This document shows, piece by piece, positions 49,456 through 60,887 of a DNA stretch of 64,000 nucleotides. This DNA is from Hydractinia symbiolongicarpus (lineage: Eukaryota > Cnidaria > Hydrozoa > Anthoathecata > Hydractiniidae): assembly GCF_029227915.1 (NCBI RefSeq), contig NC_079880.1, forward strand, positions 20,708,501 to 20,772,500. The letters are read 5' to 3'. The notes under the pieces were generated by a model. It was not told where the DNA came from and searched no databases. It saw only the letters and a program-made list of their open reading frames with translations. Numbering within the stretch: the first letter of the stretch is position 1; every line of letters begins with the position of its first letter. Made by a program: the position numbers and the translations under genes.

Positions 49456-52044
49456 GACAAAATAAATTCAATTATTTAGTCATTAGGATATTTAGACATT
49501 TTTATATAGCTTGCTGTTGTCTTTTAATGATACTTTGTAAACATTGTCTATATAGACTATATTTGTAAATTCCTTTATTACTGGTAAGATCTAAAAACAT
49601 TTCATTGCAGTAAAAATTTTTAGGATGTTTGACATGGACATTTTAGTGTGGCTAAATATTAAACAATTTGATATGTTTTTAATTAGTATAGTAAAGGATT
49701 CGATACAGCCGCACAATTTCACTAAAACTGTCTAAAAAGTTGTTTTTCTACTTCAATTTTTTATGTGGGTAATTTCTCTATTTGCTCTATTTATAAGTTG
49801 GCAATTAATGAGTGCTAACGTGAATTTAAAAGACTGAGAAGTGGACAAATAAAACGTTGTGGGTATGCTCAGTCTCTGTTCTCATCAGCTAATGTAAGAA
49901 GTGGGTCTATCACCCTTCCAGCTGCATTAAAGACTGCAAATGTTGTTATATTTTCCAGGTCCAGTTTAGTGCAACATTAATCTAACATTTGTAGATGAAT
50001 TTCCTGTAACTGACATTCTTGCAGCACAAATCATGCTTTAACTTTCTTACCAGGTGCCACCAAAATTCTGTGGCATCTAGTAAACTCATTTAATCATGAC
50101 TCTCTTGTTAATTACCAAGTATACCACTTTACTTTTTTCATAAACATTTGCTTTTTCAAGCAAGATGCAGATATGGTACACCTCTTAATTACACTTCTGA
50201 TAAATTAACCCCTGTCAGTATCTTCCAACACCTTGCTGTATTTCTTCCCTTATTCCAGTTTTTGTGTTTTCATTTACACCCTGTACACATCTATCCCGTA
50301 CGATAAGACTTAAAATTATTCTTGATAATAAATAGGGCTAAATTTTTTTTTATTTTTTATTAGCAGATTGCATGTACTTAAATGTTTAGATGAGTGAAAT
50401 GTCTTAACTTAAATCAAATTTCACAGCAGCTTGGATTGGAACTATAACTTGTAATGCGTAACTACGAGTTCTGTCATTTTTTTGCTTTTAAAGATGGATT
50501 AATTTCAGAGAATTTGAGAATTACAATCATGTACCAAATAATTAGCTTAGGTCAGTAAATTATTATCGTGATCGTGAAATTGTTTACCTTGTAAATGGTA
50601 CACTTTTTATCTTCTCTATGTTTCACAGATACATTTGCATTATATAAGCATATTTTTATTACTTTGTAATTTATGCTTTGTATAACGATGAAATTCATCC
50701 CATTTTGATTATAAAATGTAGTATAAAAAAATCATAGTACATTCTGTTTTTCTTATGAGCTTAAGAGTTCTTTTTTATCTTTGTTTATATTTCCGAAAAG
50801 TGAAATGTATGTGGCTAAACACTTTTCCTTTACATTGCACACAATAAGAATTAGACTGGTTATCTGTCTGCGAGTGTGTGGTAATGTGTTGCTTAAGTGT
50901 CTAAACATTCTCTTTTAATTTTCTTTTTCTGTTATTCGAATAATTTGACAAATAATTTGAATCATTGCCCCTTATTTACAATAATATCAACACTGTTATT
51001 AAAGTGTCACTCTATATTGTTTAAATATTGCTAAAAAAGGAATAAATAATACTCCAGACTGAATACAAATCACTCAATATTAAAAGCATTAAAGTCAGTT
51101 CTTTTATACTAGGCATTAAGCTGAAAGTAATCAGTATATGTCAAGTGCTAATCTATAAAATACATGACAATACTCACACTATAACCATTTTTGAACCAAA
51201 ACTTCTTTTTCCTTCCTTAACAGAATTGAATTGAAAGTATGAAGAATACACAGGAATATGTTGACTTTTTGAGATAAACACTGATTAGCCACACGAAAGA
51301 ATGAAAAAAATAGTTTTTAAAATTAGCATTTTTTTGTTTTTATAAGCAACTGGTTGCTACAAAACTGAGGCTGAAATATGGTCAAAAATTAAACAACTGC
51401 TAAGCAACTGCCTAGGCTGAGTTTTGGCAGAGTGGTAAGCAACTTAGGCTGAATTCTACTACACACTTAGCAACCACTTAGATCAGTCTTCCACAGGAAG
51501 GAAACAGAAAGAATATTTTCAACATAAAACATCTTTTCCTACATATATATAACAAAATAATAAAGCCCTTAAAACGAGGGCGTAAGGAGGTATGTAACAT
51601 TTCGTGTTTCATCAAGCAACCTGTTAGCAACTAAGGCTGAAATTTGTACAGATGAAGCAACCATTTAGCTACTTTGAGGCTGAAATTGCAAAAAGGCCTT
51701 AGCAGCCCCGGGCTGAACCCAAAAATGCAGTTGCTTATAAAAAAACGTGTATCACAGGCCCCTAAAAATCAAATTCCTGCAATTGTGATACATTTTGTGA
51801 AAACTTCAACAACTTTTTCTAAAAAAAATTTTTAAAGAGATTAGTAACAATTACAAATAGAACAACAGAATAATCCATGCAAGGATTAGCATCAATAAAA
51901 GATGTTGATGAACACCTTAGTGTGTGCGGAGGATGAAGTACCTCAGTCCTGGGTTATGACTATGAAATTTGAAATATGCAGCATGTTTATTTTTAGTGCA
52001 TTTGTATTTTTAGTGCATTTGTATATGCATGTTTATTTTTTAGT
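49456..52044. other. Intergenic region between PARL and the exonuclease gene
   Basis: PARL 3' UTR (AATAAA at 49848), then AT-rich sequence without a supported exon. A 418-bp MITE occupies 51335-51752. An upstream non-coding exon of the exonuclease gene could lie here, because its first coding exon is preceded by a good acceptor (gtttattttttag, ending 52043). Confidence 0.55.
51335..51752. mobile_element. MITE with TTTTTATAAGCAACT inverted termini
   Basis: It starts gtttttataagcaactgg and ends gcagttgcttataaaaaaac, which are inverted complements over about 17 bases. The interior has six or seven loosely spaced copies of gcaac-n-taggctgaa. Fragments of the same family occur at 5688 and 30695. 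Confidence 0.7.
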
Positions 52045-55000
52045 ATGATCCCTTTGTATATTTTTCTTGACTTGGAAGCAGCACATGGCGACATTTTCTT
52101 TGGTGATATAATTGAAATTGCTGCACAGGTGGATACAAGGCTTCTGAGGAATGAAGTGTTTCATCGTTTAATTAACACAAAACAAAGCCTTGCATATTTC
52201 GGTAAGTTATTGCAGTAACAATGCTGGTTTTTAACTAATGCACTGTAACAAAGTTAAAGAGATAGCTACCCAGAAATTCCTTTAAACACTTTAAAACGGT
52301 TAATTTTACTTTTTTGTTTGTTTATAAACATAGCTCTCACTGTTAGCAAGATTAGAAAAGAAATGTTAGAAGATAAACAGTATTTTCCAGACGTGTTTCT
52401 CAACTTCATGCAGTGGATATTAAACGTTACGAAAAAATGCAGTAAGAAGTTCGACAAGTCCTATTATCCTGGTGTGTTACATTTTATTTGATGATATTTG
52501 ATAAGAGTTTTACTGTTCTAGATTGCCTTTATTTTGTAGAATATATTTTTGCAGAGTTTACCAAAATTTGAGAAATTAATTTTTGCAGAAGTCAAAAATT
52601 CAAGTTTAGTAAAGAAAAAATCAATATTTTGCCTAACATAACTTTCAGAAACAAGGTTTTTTAAATGAGCATTTGTAATTGTTTCAGATACAGGAAAATG
52701 AAAAACTTTGCAAAAAAAAATTGCATATGACTGATTTTTCTACAAAAAATGTTCTGAAAATTTATTTTCCAATTAATTTACCCAAGGTAATCTTGTGATG
52801 ACTACTGGTAATCCTTTATTTATTTTTCTTTCTCCAATGGAAACATTTTTATAAAAATTAGGGAATTTACTTCTAAAAGTCTTTAAAAACCTCTTCTAAA
52901 TGACTTCTAAATACAGATTAAATATACGTTTCTAATGACTAAAATAATTTTTCTACACTGTGATTATCATTCTGCGTATTTATTATCTTGATTTTAAATG
53001 CAGAAATTATCTTGTTACAGTGCTTGTGGCACACAGTGGCTTCAATAATGATTTTATGATGATTCAAAGTAACTTAGAGAGGAATGAAATGGATGTTGAA
53101 ATGTTGTCAAAACATGACGTACATTTTGCTGACACTTACGTACTTGCACAAAAGGTTATATATGTTTTCATTTTAGTTTTTTTTTTAATAATACTAAAAT
53201 TTCACTACTTGCTGCTGCAACTCACATTAAATAGGGTCAAATTAATAAAACTCAAATATGCTTACACTTGCATAGTTTTTTAAATAAGAGACTCGAAGCT
53301 CTTGTGTATGCCAGCACGCATATGGAATGGTGTAGGCATGTAGTCAATTATAACTTGTGCAAAATAATGAGGTTGAATAACGATGTCCACATAATTTGAT
53401 GTGTGTTGCACGTTCAAATTTTTCTAAAATACTACATACTCTAGAGGTGCTTATTACTCTTTGGTGGATCCGACATTCGATTCTTTTTATATAATATCTG
53501 TGTTCTGTTTAAAGTTATTGTGCTGCAGCTTTATTTTGGATCTTCTGCAGATTACTTTCATTACTTTATGCTACCAGACAGATAAAAATGCGCGAAATTA
53601 TGGGCAGGAAAAGCTAAATACCCGAATATGTGCAATGGGCGAACATGTGGATTGTTCCCTAGGCTCATTACTATTTATGTTATAAAAAGTTTTTTAATCA
53701 CTGTTTTTTTTTAATTGCAGCGCTCATCCCACTAAAGGACCACCCTCACACGCCCTCACTAAGGTCCTGCCAATGTCTCATAATATTTTAGGGACTTGTC
53801 AACCCATTGTGTACTTCCTAAAATCAAGAAAATGTACCTTTGTGTGATTATGGGATTTAAAGGTTTTTTAATGACTTAATCAACCTGTCTTTTTCGTAAA
53901 CAAATGAGTTGATCTAGCTTTGGGAAACTTACCCAATTTGGTCCTACTTGGCCCTACTTTTCCATGCAGGAGATGGTGTTAGTTTTTTCTAGTCATTTCC
54001 AAGATAAAAGACCTCAAACATAAAAGGGTAATACAACGCTTTTGCTAATTTTAAAGATGCATTGACATTGTGTCATGATGTCAGAAAAGTTAGCAAATAA
54101 GACTTTTTTGGCTACATCATAGAAAAATAACCACATTGACTTTTCCTGTTACAGACAGATAACCAACAGAAGTAGTCTATTAGAGGGGCATGCAATCGCA
54201 CACACACGCCCTCACATACACACACGCAAATCTTTCTTTTCTTATGTTCTTAACAGCTTTTTTCCAAATTATCTAAATTACAAAAAAAGCAAAATATGAA
54301 GTCAGACGACATTTAAGAAGGCTTTGCAGCCTTTATTGTTAACTTAAGACTTGTTTTATATTTAATTGATTTGTTTTCACTTGTGGCTGCCCTAATTATT
54401 ATAAATATTGTTAAAAGAATACGGCGATATTTAGATGTTCCTTACGTATAAAAACTTACTACTCTGTTTTAATTTGTTTATAATCTTCTTTCAGAAAATT
54501 AAGCTTAAAAAATGGTTAAAATAAACTTATTTTAAAATAAGTTATTGACGATAGCAGACTATTATTGTAAGTAATGGCTTTTATGATCCATCGTTAGCGT
54601 TGTTAGTGTTGTAATGTTAAGTATCGTTATCAGCTGCTGTTTAATTTTTTATTACCTTCACTTATGATTTTTTGTTCATGGATTTAATTTTATGGCCGTG
54701 AGCTTTGATGAAACCTTGGTCTCTATGTGGTATACGGGGATAACAGCATTTTGTTCTTACTTTTGATTTTTTTAAGATCGCACACTCAGCACGTGCACCT
54801 TACGAATGGCCTAATATAATAGATGATTTAGCTCTAACGTTTTTGCTCTGTTTAAGTGTCTTGTATATAGGGAGGGTATTTTTACTATCCTCATAAAATT
54901 CAGGGAAGGACAAATGCTATGCTAACTAACCAAATAGAAAGTTATTTGACATCATCATCATTTTCCAAAATTGATTTTTTACATTGTTTCAATTTATGGA

Positions 55001-58000
55001 ACTTGCTTTAAAATGGCAAGGATATGTATAATTAGATCAGAAAAGATGTTTTTTTTTATAAAAATACAAAAATCTCATTGTACAAAAACCCCATTTCTCA
55101 TTTTTTAAAACTCCTTGTTTTAGTTTTTGGGAATAAGTCATAAGATTTCCCACCCATACCTCATCTAGAGTAAAACTTATTGAAAATAAATCAATTGGGT
55201 CATAAAATAACCAGTGCTATAAAAAGCACACATTATTTCGTCACTATTGTTTTTAACTTAATTTTGTGAATAATTTTAGCTTAGAAGTCGTGGAGTGGAT
55301 TGTCTAAAGGGATGTCAATTGTCTATTGAGAAGTTGTACACTAGGCTGTTTCCCAAGAAAAAATTGGTCGGTATGTTTTTTTAATATAGACAACACTAGT
55401 AATGTTATATAGTAATGGTGTTGTATGTATGCAGCGTATGTATAAATGTTGCGAGATTTTTAAGATGTATAATGACAGGGCTGTAAGCCACTTTAAAATG
55501 TAAACTACAGCAATTAGATTAACAGACTTCGAAATTAATCCAAAAAAAACCTCGGAATAAAATTGCCACTGGGGGAGCTTTTTGCAACAGCAAATAGTCG
55601 TGTGCTTGCTGTTGCAAGTGCTTTTCTTGTGTAAAATTGCAACTAAAAGATATTAAAAAAATTGTTTCTATGAGTGTTATTAAGTTGCTTCATACGGTAT
55701 TGCACAAAACTATTAAAAAATATGTGAAAAGCGACTAATAAGTGAGTTCCTACAACAACATTTAAAGCACTTCAGAATCACTTGTGAATAAATTAAATAT
55801 TGTGAAACCCTAAAATGCAATTAAGAATTATGCCAGTTTTTTTTTTCCCATAGAAAAATTAGTATTTGTATTACATTAATTTTTAGGCATTTGTATTACT
55901 GTTTTTATTATTTTATGTATAATAAATAAATTTTTCTGTAGTAAAAAAGAAAATCATTGCCAGTAATATTAATTAAGAACCTTTAATAATAGCTGTGTTT
56001 TATTCAGAATGGTAACCGTATACTGTGCCAAGAACACACAAAACAGAACTTCAGCTTTATTTTAGAATTCCTGCAGAACCTGATTTTTACCAGCTTTGTT
56101 TTGACCACTTGCGTGTCAATCAAAAAGCTCAATATTTGGTAAAACCACTTAAAGTTACTCAAAGTTCCTTAAGCCTGACACAATCCATTTTGGTTTGGAA
56201 GTAGTGGTTAGGTTTGTATGTCTCTTTTTTGACCTTTTTTTCTTAAATACTTAAATATTTTTCTGTATGTTTTCTGTATGTTTTTACATGTTAAGATTAA
56301 TATTTGATCATGTTCTTAAGCCAGATACAAATCTTAAACACACTAATTTCAAGATTTTGGCTACTAACTGACATCATGAATTGATCACAAAGCTATTGTT
56401 TGTTACAAATGCACTTTATCCTAGCGAAATTTATGCTTCCCTTTTATGTTATCTCTCAACCTACTAGCTAAAGTAACGAACACTGATGTGTTTTTAATGT
56501 TAGAAACTGCTACACAATTTCCTTATTTTTTCTTTCATGCTTTAAAATGTAGCTGGGTTAGCTGTACAGTTGCATGTCAATGCAACAACATTCTTAATGG
56601 GCTGTTAATGTTTAAGTGTGGCTACTGTGCTTTTATTTAAACTGTAGTAACCATTAATTTTGAAACTTTTATGAGAGTGTTTCTGCAAAATAGCAGAAGT
56701 GTGTCATATTGTACTTATGACAGGGTTGCGATAACCTGTATTCTCTGTTTATTTGAACCGTTGTTGAACTCATTGTTTGAGTAATAATGGCATAAAGTAT
56801 ACCTGTACTTATTGCTGCAAGTGGATGTAGGGATCAGTTTACTTACACTTTGAGTTATTCAAGCAAAGTACTAAAAAGATTTTATGAGAATAGTCTTTTC
56901 TGCATTTTTTGTTCTTGCCTAAGCCAAAAAAATGTTTTACCTGCTTTAAGGATTTTAACTGACTGTACTCTGGGAATTTATAAGTTTACGTTTAAAAGTA
57001 AGATCAGAGAGAAAACAACATTTTTGTAGAACAAAGTTATTGATTTAGCATTTCTTTTTTATTGATATTTTGTTTGCACAGGACAACATCGCGCACTTCC
57101 TGATGTCAGATTTATGATGGAGATCTTTCTGGAATCACCTTTACGAGAATATTTTGACAAAATAGACATTGTGTCTTTTGATAACAGGTATTCTCTCTCC
57201 CCTTTACATACTGGCTTAATGTAAATGGTGGTTGATACTGGAAAGAATTGTTTTTGTTCTAGAAAAAATGATTACAACTCCAAAAATACTTCAAAAGAAG
57301 AATGCAAAGTTTTAAATGGTATGAAACATTTTCGTAAGCTCTTAAGTGTTAACACAAAATTGATTCTATATTTTAATACTCATCTTGTGTGTGTGTGTGT
57401 GACTTTTACAAACAGGTTGTTTTTATGCCTTTCTTGACAGTAACACATTAGCTTTGACGTCAATAATTAGTAAACCGTTGTATTGCTCCTATAACTTTGA
57501 GGCAAAATAGCATAGTTAAAGTCTACTCCTGCAAGGGTAACTATGGACCAACTGGGAATAAAAATAGACCAAATAGCCAAAGTTGGGCCCATCTTCTTGT
57601 CTCATAATCCACTGGTAAAGATGTCATCTAAAAATCTTCAAACTGCATTAACCATTTTATCTTGTACATTATCTTGATCAGTATTTCATGTCTACACAGT
57701 GAATGAAACAAATACTTCATCAAAATTCATCTCAGTAACTACTTGCCTATCTAATCAAGTAGATTTTTCGGAGGGCTGTGCAACTAGTCTTATATAATAA
57801 TACTCAAGTTGTGTGTGTCTGTAATGTTTACACTTTAATGTTAGTATGTTATCTATACTGCAGGGCAACTATTGTAACATGTAATCACATCAATAAAGGC
57901 ACTTGATGTCAATACATTATACTTAATGTATAATGTATTGACATCAAGTATAATGTATAATGTATGGTTACATTAGGAAGCCATTGCATGGCACTTGTAA

Positions 58001-59657
58001 AGCAAAATTACTTGAAACAGGGGGCATTATACTTAATGTATAATGTATTGACATCAAGTATAATGTATAATGTATGGTTACATTAGGAAGCCATTGCATG
58101 GCACTTGTAAAGCAAAATTACTTGAAACAGGGGGTGACCAGTTATTTCATCCCGTACTTATCACTAGGAACCAATGAGGACTGGAATTTGTTAAATTTCC
58201 TAAAAGTTGCGCCAATTTACTGATTCAGTATCAATTGGTGCATGATGTCATCAAAAAGCATATAGTAATCTGTATATGAACTCAGGATTATACCAATCAA
58301 ATGTTGTGTATGTTGTATGCAAAGTTTGAATGTAATACCTAAAATAACTATTCTCCTGAAAAGTTCAATCAAGAAAAGGGATTTATATTTTAGATAATTT
58401 ACCAGAAGGGATGGCAAAAGTAACGCACACAATGACGTTGAAGCGTTTGTTACGAAATGGATTAACTTATACTAGGTTACAAGATCTATTCAAAAGTTCC
58501 ATATCATACTTAGATTTTTATGACAAACTAAATGATGTTTGTGTCGATAGGAAAGCAGCAAAAGCTATCGCATCTCGACTTTCTTCAATGGGCTTGCAAT
58601 GTGAAGGTGGTTTGACTGAAATTAAGAACAGTGAAGAAGTCCAAGTTTCTAATGAATTAAGTAAGTTATACCGTTAAACATTATCTTTACGTGGTATAAC
58701 TGTAAAGAATCTGACATCAAGATTGTGTCAAAACTGTGATGTTAACAATAAGAATATGTATTTATTTAGTTTTACTAACACCTTTTTACTTTCCTAAGGA
58801 ACGAAAATAGGCCAGTCATGAATGGCAAAAGTTTTTCCTGCAAAATATTTCAACAGAGCTGAAAGACGCATTGTGTGACTAACGCATATGATCTAGCAAC
58901 ACCCCAACATTTCTAAGGTGAAGTTAAGTAAGAATTTATGGTGTTTTCTTTTAAACTTCGTATAGATGAGAAATCGCATCACAAAATGGCAAGAACTGAT
59001 TCAGGATATGAATCTTTTGATGGCTGTGACATGCAAGATATGTTTTCAAACATGTTTTCAGATGACTTCTTTTGTCCACCAGAGCATTACGAATACACAT
59101 TTGGGTCATTTACACTGAAAGAAATCGAAGATATGGATAATTATATTGACAGTTTGTTCTTGGAAAGAAATTCAAAAGTTAAAAAAAATACGGATGAGAC
59201 AGGTAATCCTCAAAGCGAAAATAAGTCCAAAATAATAGAGAAGAAAAGTATTGTAGAATTTAAAACGATGGACGAAACACCCAAACCTGCAGCTATTGAT
59301 TCTGTTGTAACTGACATTTCAGAAAACTGGGACAATGAAGTTCAACAAGATTTTACGGAGTATTTAATTCCAGCTGATCGTGGCGTTCTCGCCAAAGTTG
59401 TTCCCATTGGAATGACAATGGATGATCTGAATGGTGAATCTTTTTCTGCAAAAGTACCTTTATTTAAACATTTCGAAGAAGGTAATTTAGATTTGAGACC
59501 TCAAGGTGGAATTCCAAAGCCAAAAGGCAAACATGCTCGAAAAAATCGTCGCCGTACAATTCGTGAGAACAAAAATGCTGTCAAAGAAAATTGTGGCGTT
59601 AACAGTGACGAACGAGTTGTGCAAGCAAAGACAGGAGAAATGTTTGTGTTGATATGA
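52045..59657 (+). CDS. DEDDh exonuclease with long unrecognised C-terminal region
   Basis: Exons: 52045-52201, 52334-52471, 53021-53154, 55280-55370, 57082-57187, 57263-57318, 58394-58660, 58966-59657; the join is 1641 nt, 546 residues, stop TGA 59655-59657. Residues 1-200 are a DEDDh 3'-5' exonuclease: motif I FLDLEAA (Asp9, Glu11), motif II VAHSGFNNDF (Asp109), motif III HRALPD (His176, Asp181). All five expected metal and catalytic residues are present, so activity is likely on family grounds; the substrate (DNA or RNA) is unknown. The C-terminal 340 residues have no domain I recognise. They hold a helical part (about 230-310), DSGYES (328-333), an acidic Phe-rich stretch and a basic ARKNRRR segment near 510-520. 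The 56-nt exon at 57263 is needed to keep frame. AATAAA is at 59922-59927. Whether 52045 is the true start is uncertain. Confidence 0.85.
53155..55279. other. Intron 3 of the exonuclease gene
   Basis: AT-rich, with a short cacaca tract near 54200. The open frame at 53461-53685 lacks family resemblance and is not needed for phase. Nothing else recognised. Confidence 0.6.
55371..57081. other. Intron 4 of the exonuclease gene
   Basis: AT-rich. The plus-strand frame at 56446-56640 shows no splice-consistent, conserved exon. Nothing recognised. Confidence 0.6.
57319..58393. other. Intron 6 of the exonuclease gene with a 110-bp perfect duplication
   Basis: It contains a gtgtgt tract near 57390 and the inverted repeat and tandem duplication at 57901-58134 described separately. 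No exon seen. Confidence 0.65.
57901..58134. repeat. 21-bp perfect inverted repeat plus 110-bp exact tandem duplication
   Basis: 57901-57921 (acttgatgtcaatacattat plus a) and 57929-57949 are exact reverse complements around a 7-base loop. 57915-58024 is repeated without a visible change at 58025-58134, so the second copy keeps only part of the left arm. Confidence 0.92.
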
Positions 59658-60127
59658 CATTCTAGATGTTGGGTTTTTTAATGCTTTTTTGCTGAGAGGC
59701 TGAGAAGGCTGTATTTGTAGTTTATTTGTAAACAATTTTAAATAATGATGGGTCATGCTTGACGTTAATCACGTGATAAAAGAAATCGACAAAAAGTGAT
59801 GTTTTTAAGGAAGATTTATGTATTGATCATTTACATGTACATGTCAGTTAAGAAAGATTCGTTTATATTGTTATAATAGATTTTGTGTAAATGCTGCCGA
59901 ACTGCTCTAAGAACCTCTTTTAATAAACATATATACACTACACCTTATGTATAAACAGTTAAAAATAGTTCTTGAATTCAATTGAACAGAAAGTTATGTT
60001 GACCAGCTCCTTTGTTAGTTTTGTGAGAATCCAACTCTCCATTAGCAGTTTTTACAAGTCTTTCATTTTTAGATGAAATAATATAATATAATGTCAGCTA
60101 CCGGCAAGATTTCTTCTCGTGCAAGTA
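59658..60127. other. 3' UTR of the exonuclease gene and short intergenic gap
   Basis: AATAAA at 59922-59927 is a good candidate poly(A) signal about 265 bp after the stop. The remaining 200 bp lead to the next start codon at 60128, so the promoter or 5' UTR of the next gene must be compact. Confidence 0.6.
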
Positions 60128-60328
60128 ATGGCTGATGAACGTCTGAGAAAGCCAAGAAAAAAAGCCAATGCAAGGATTCATGAGTTGGAATCTCCATTCC
60201 CTATACCAATAGAGAGCATCACTGGTAAAGCTGCTAGTAACTTAAGATGGTATTATTATTTTGGTACAGTACATGCTGATCATGTGGAGGTGTACAAGAT
60301 GGGCGACATTACTTTTTTATATCGACTT
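60128..60328 (+). CDS. First coding exon of an unidentified gene
   Basis: ATG 60128 opens a 67-codon exon ending at the donor gtaagta (60329), phase 0. The encoded start MADERLRKPRKKANARIHEL is strongly basic with a nuclear-localisation look. WYYYFGTVHADHVEVYKMGD follows, with no domain I recognise. A candidate downstream acceptor pair (aatacagag, near 60585) gives either a short terminal exon with a stop within 16 codons, or a better-looking frame (VAANVYVELFEQEYYL) whose phase does not match. So the rest of the gene is unresolved. Later exons may lie beyond the minisatellite or off the window. Confidence 0.4.
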
Positions 60329-60887
60329 GTAAGTATTGACTACTTCTGTGAAACTATATACACGTCTTTTTTTATTTAAGAAACACGTAAATAAGAAACA
60401 CGAGCCTTAAAAACGAAAAATGTTGAGAAAATAGGAAGGCTGAAAGCAGGAAATCAAGAAAAAACAATTTTACAATCTTGGAACAGGAAACAATACATAG
60501 TCAGCTGTGTACTCTTGACACAAAACAACGACATAACGCATCGCAATGTTATGTCTTTTTTTCTTTATAATGCAATACAGAGTGGCAGCGAATGTGTATG
60601 TTGAACTTTTCGAACAAGAATATTACTTAAAAAACATTGATTCTGAAATAGGACCCGCCTTAAAAACATAAGCCTGCTTACTTTCACGTTTCTTAAATTA
60701 AAAAAGACGTGTAGTTCTACACATCAAGGTGATATACCTGGCTGAGAATTCATTTGTGCCTGCATTAAAAAGCATGGTTATCATGCCACTTGGTCTGGTT
60801 TTGAAATTTGTGTAACCAGCCAACGCAAAAGCAACTTTGAGTTTTTTACACTATGGTCTAAAGCTTGATAAAGTCAAGTAACTGTTC
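60329..60887. other. Sequence between the unknown exon and the large minisatellite
   Basis: AT-rich. It contains a small inverted pair, aaacacgtaaataagaaacac near 60380 and acgtttcttaaattaa near 60686. No exon can be supported firmly. Confidence 0.4.

Noticed and set aside
53461-53685. Extra exon in the exonuclease gene
   Set aside because: Exons 53021-53154 and 55280-55370 already join in phase 0, and the frame has no resemblance to the family.
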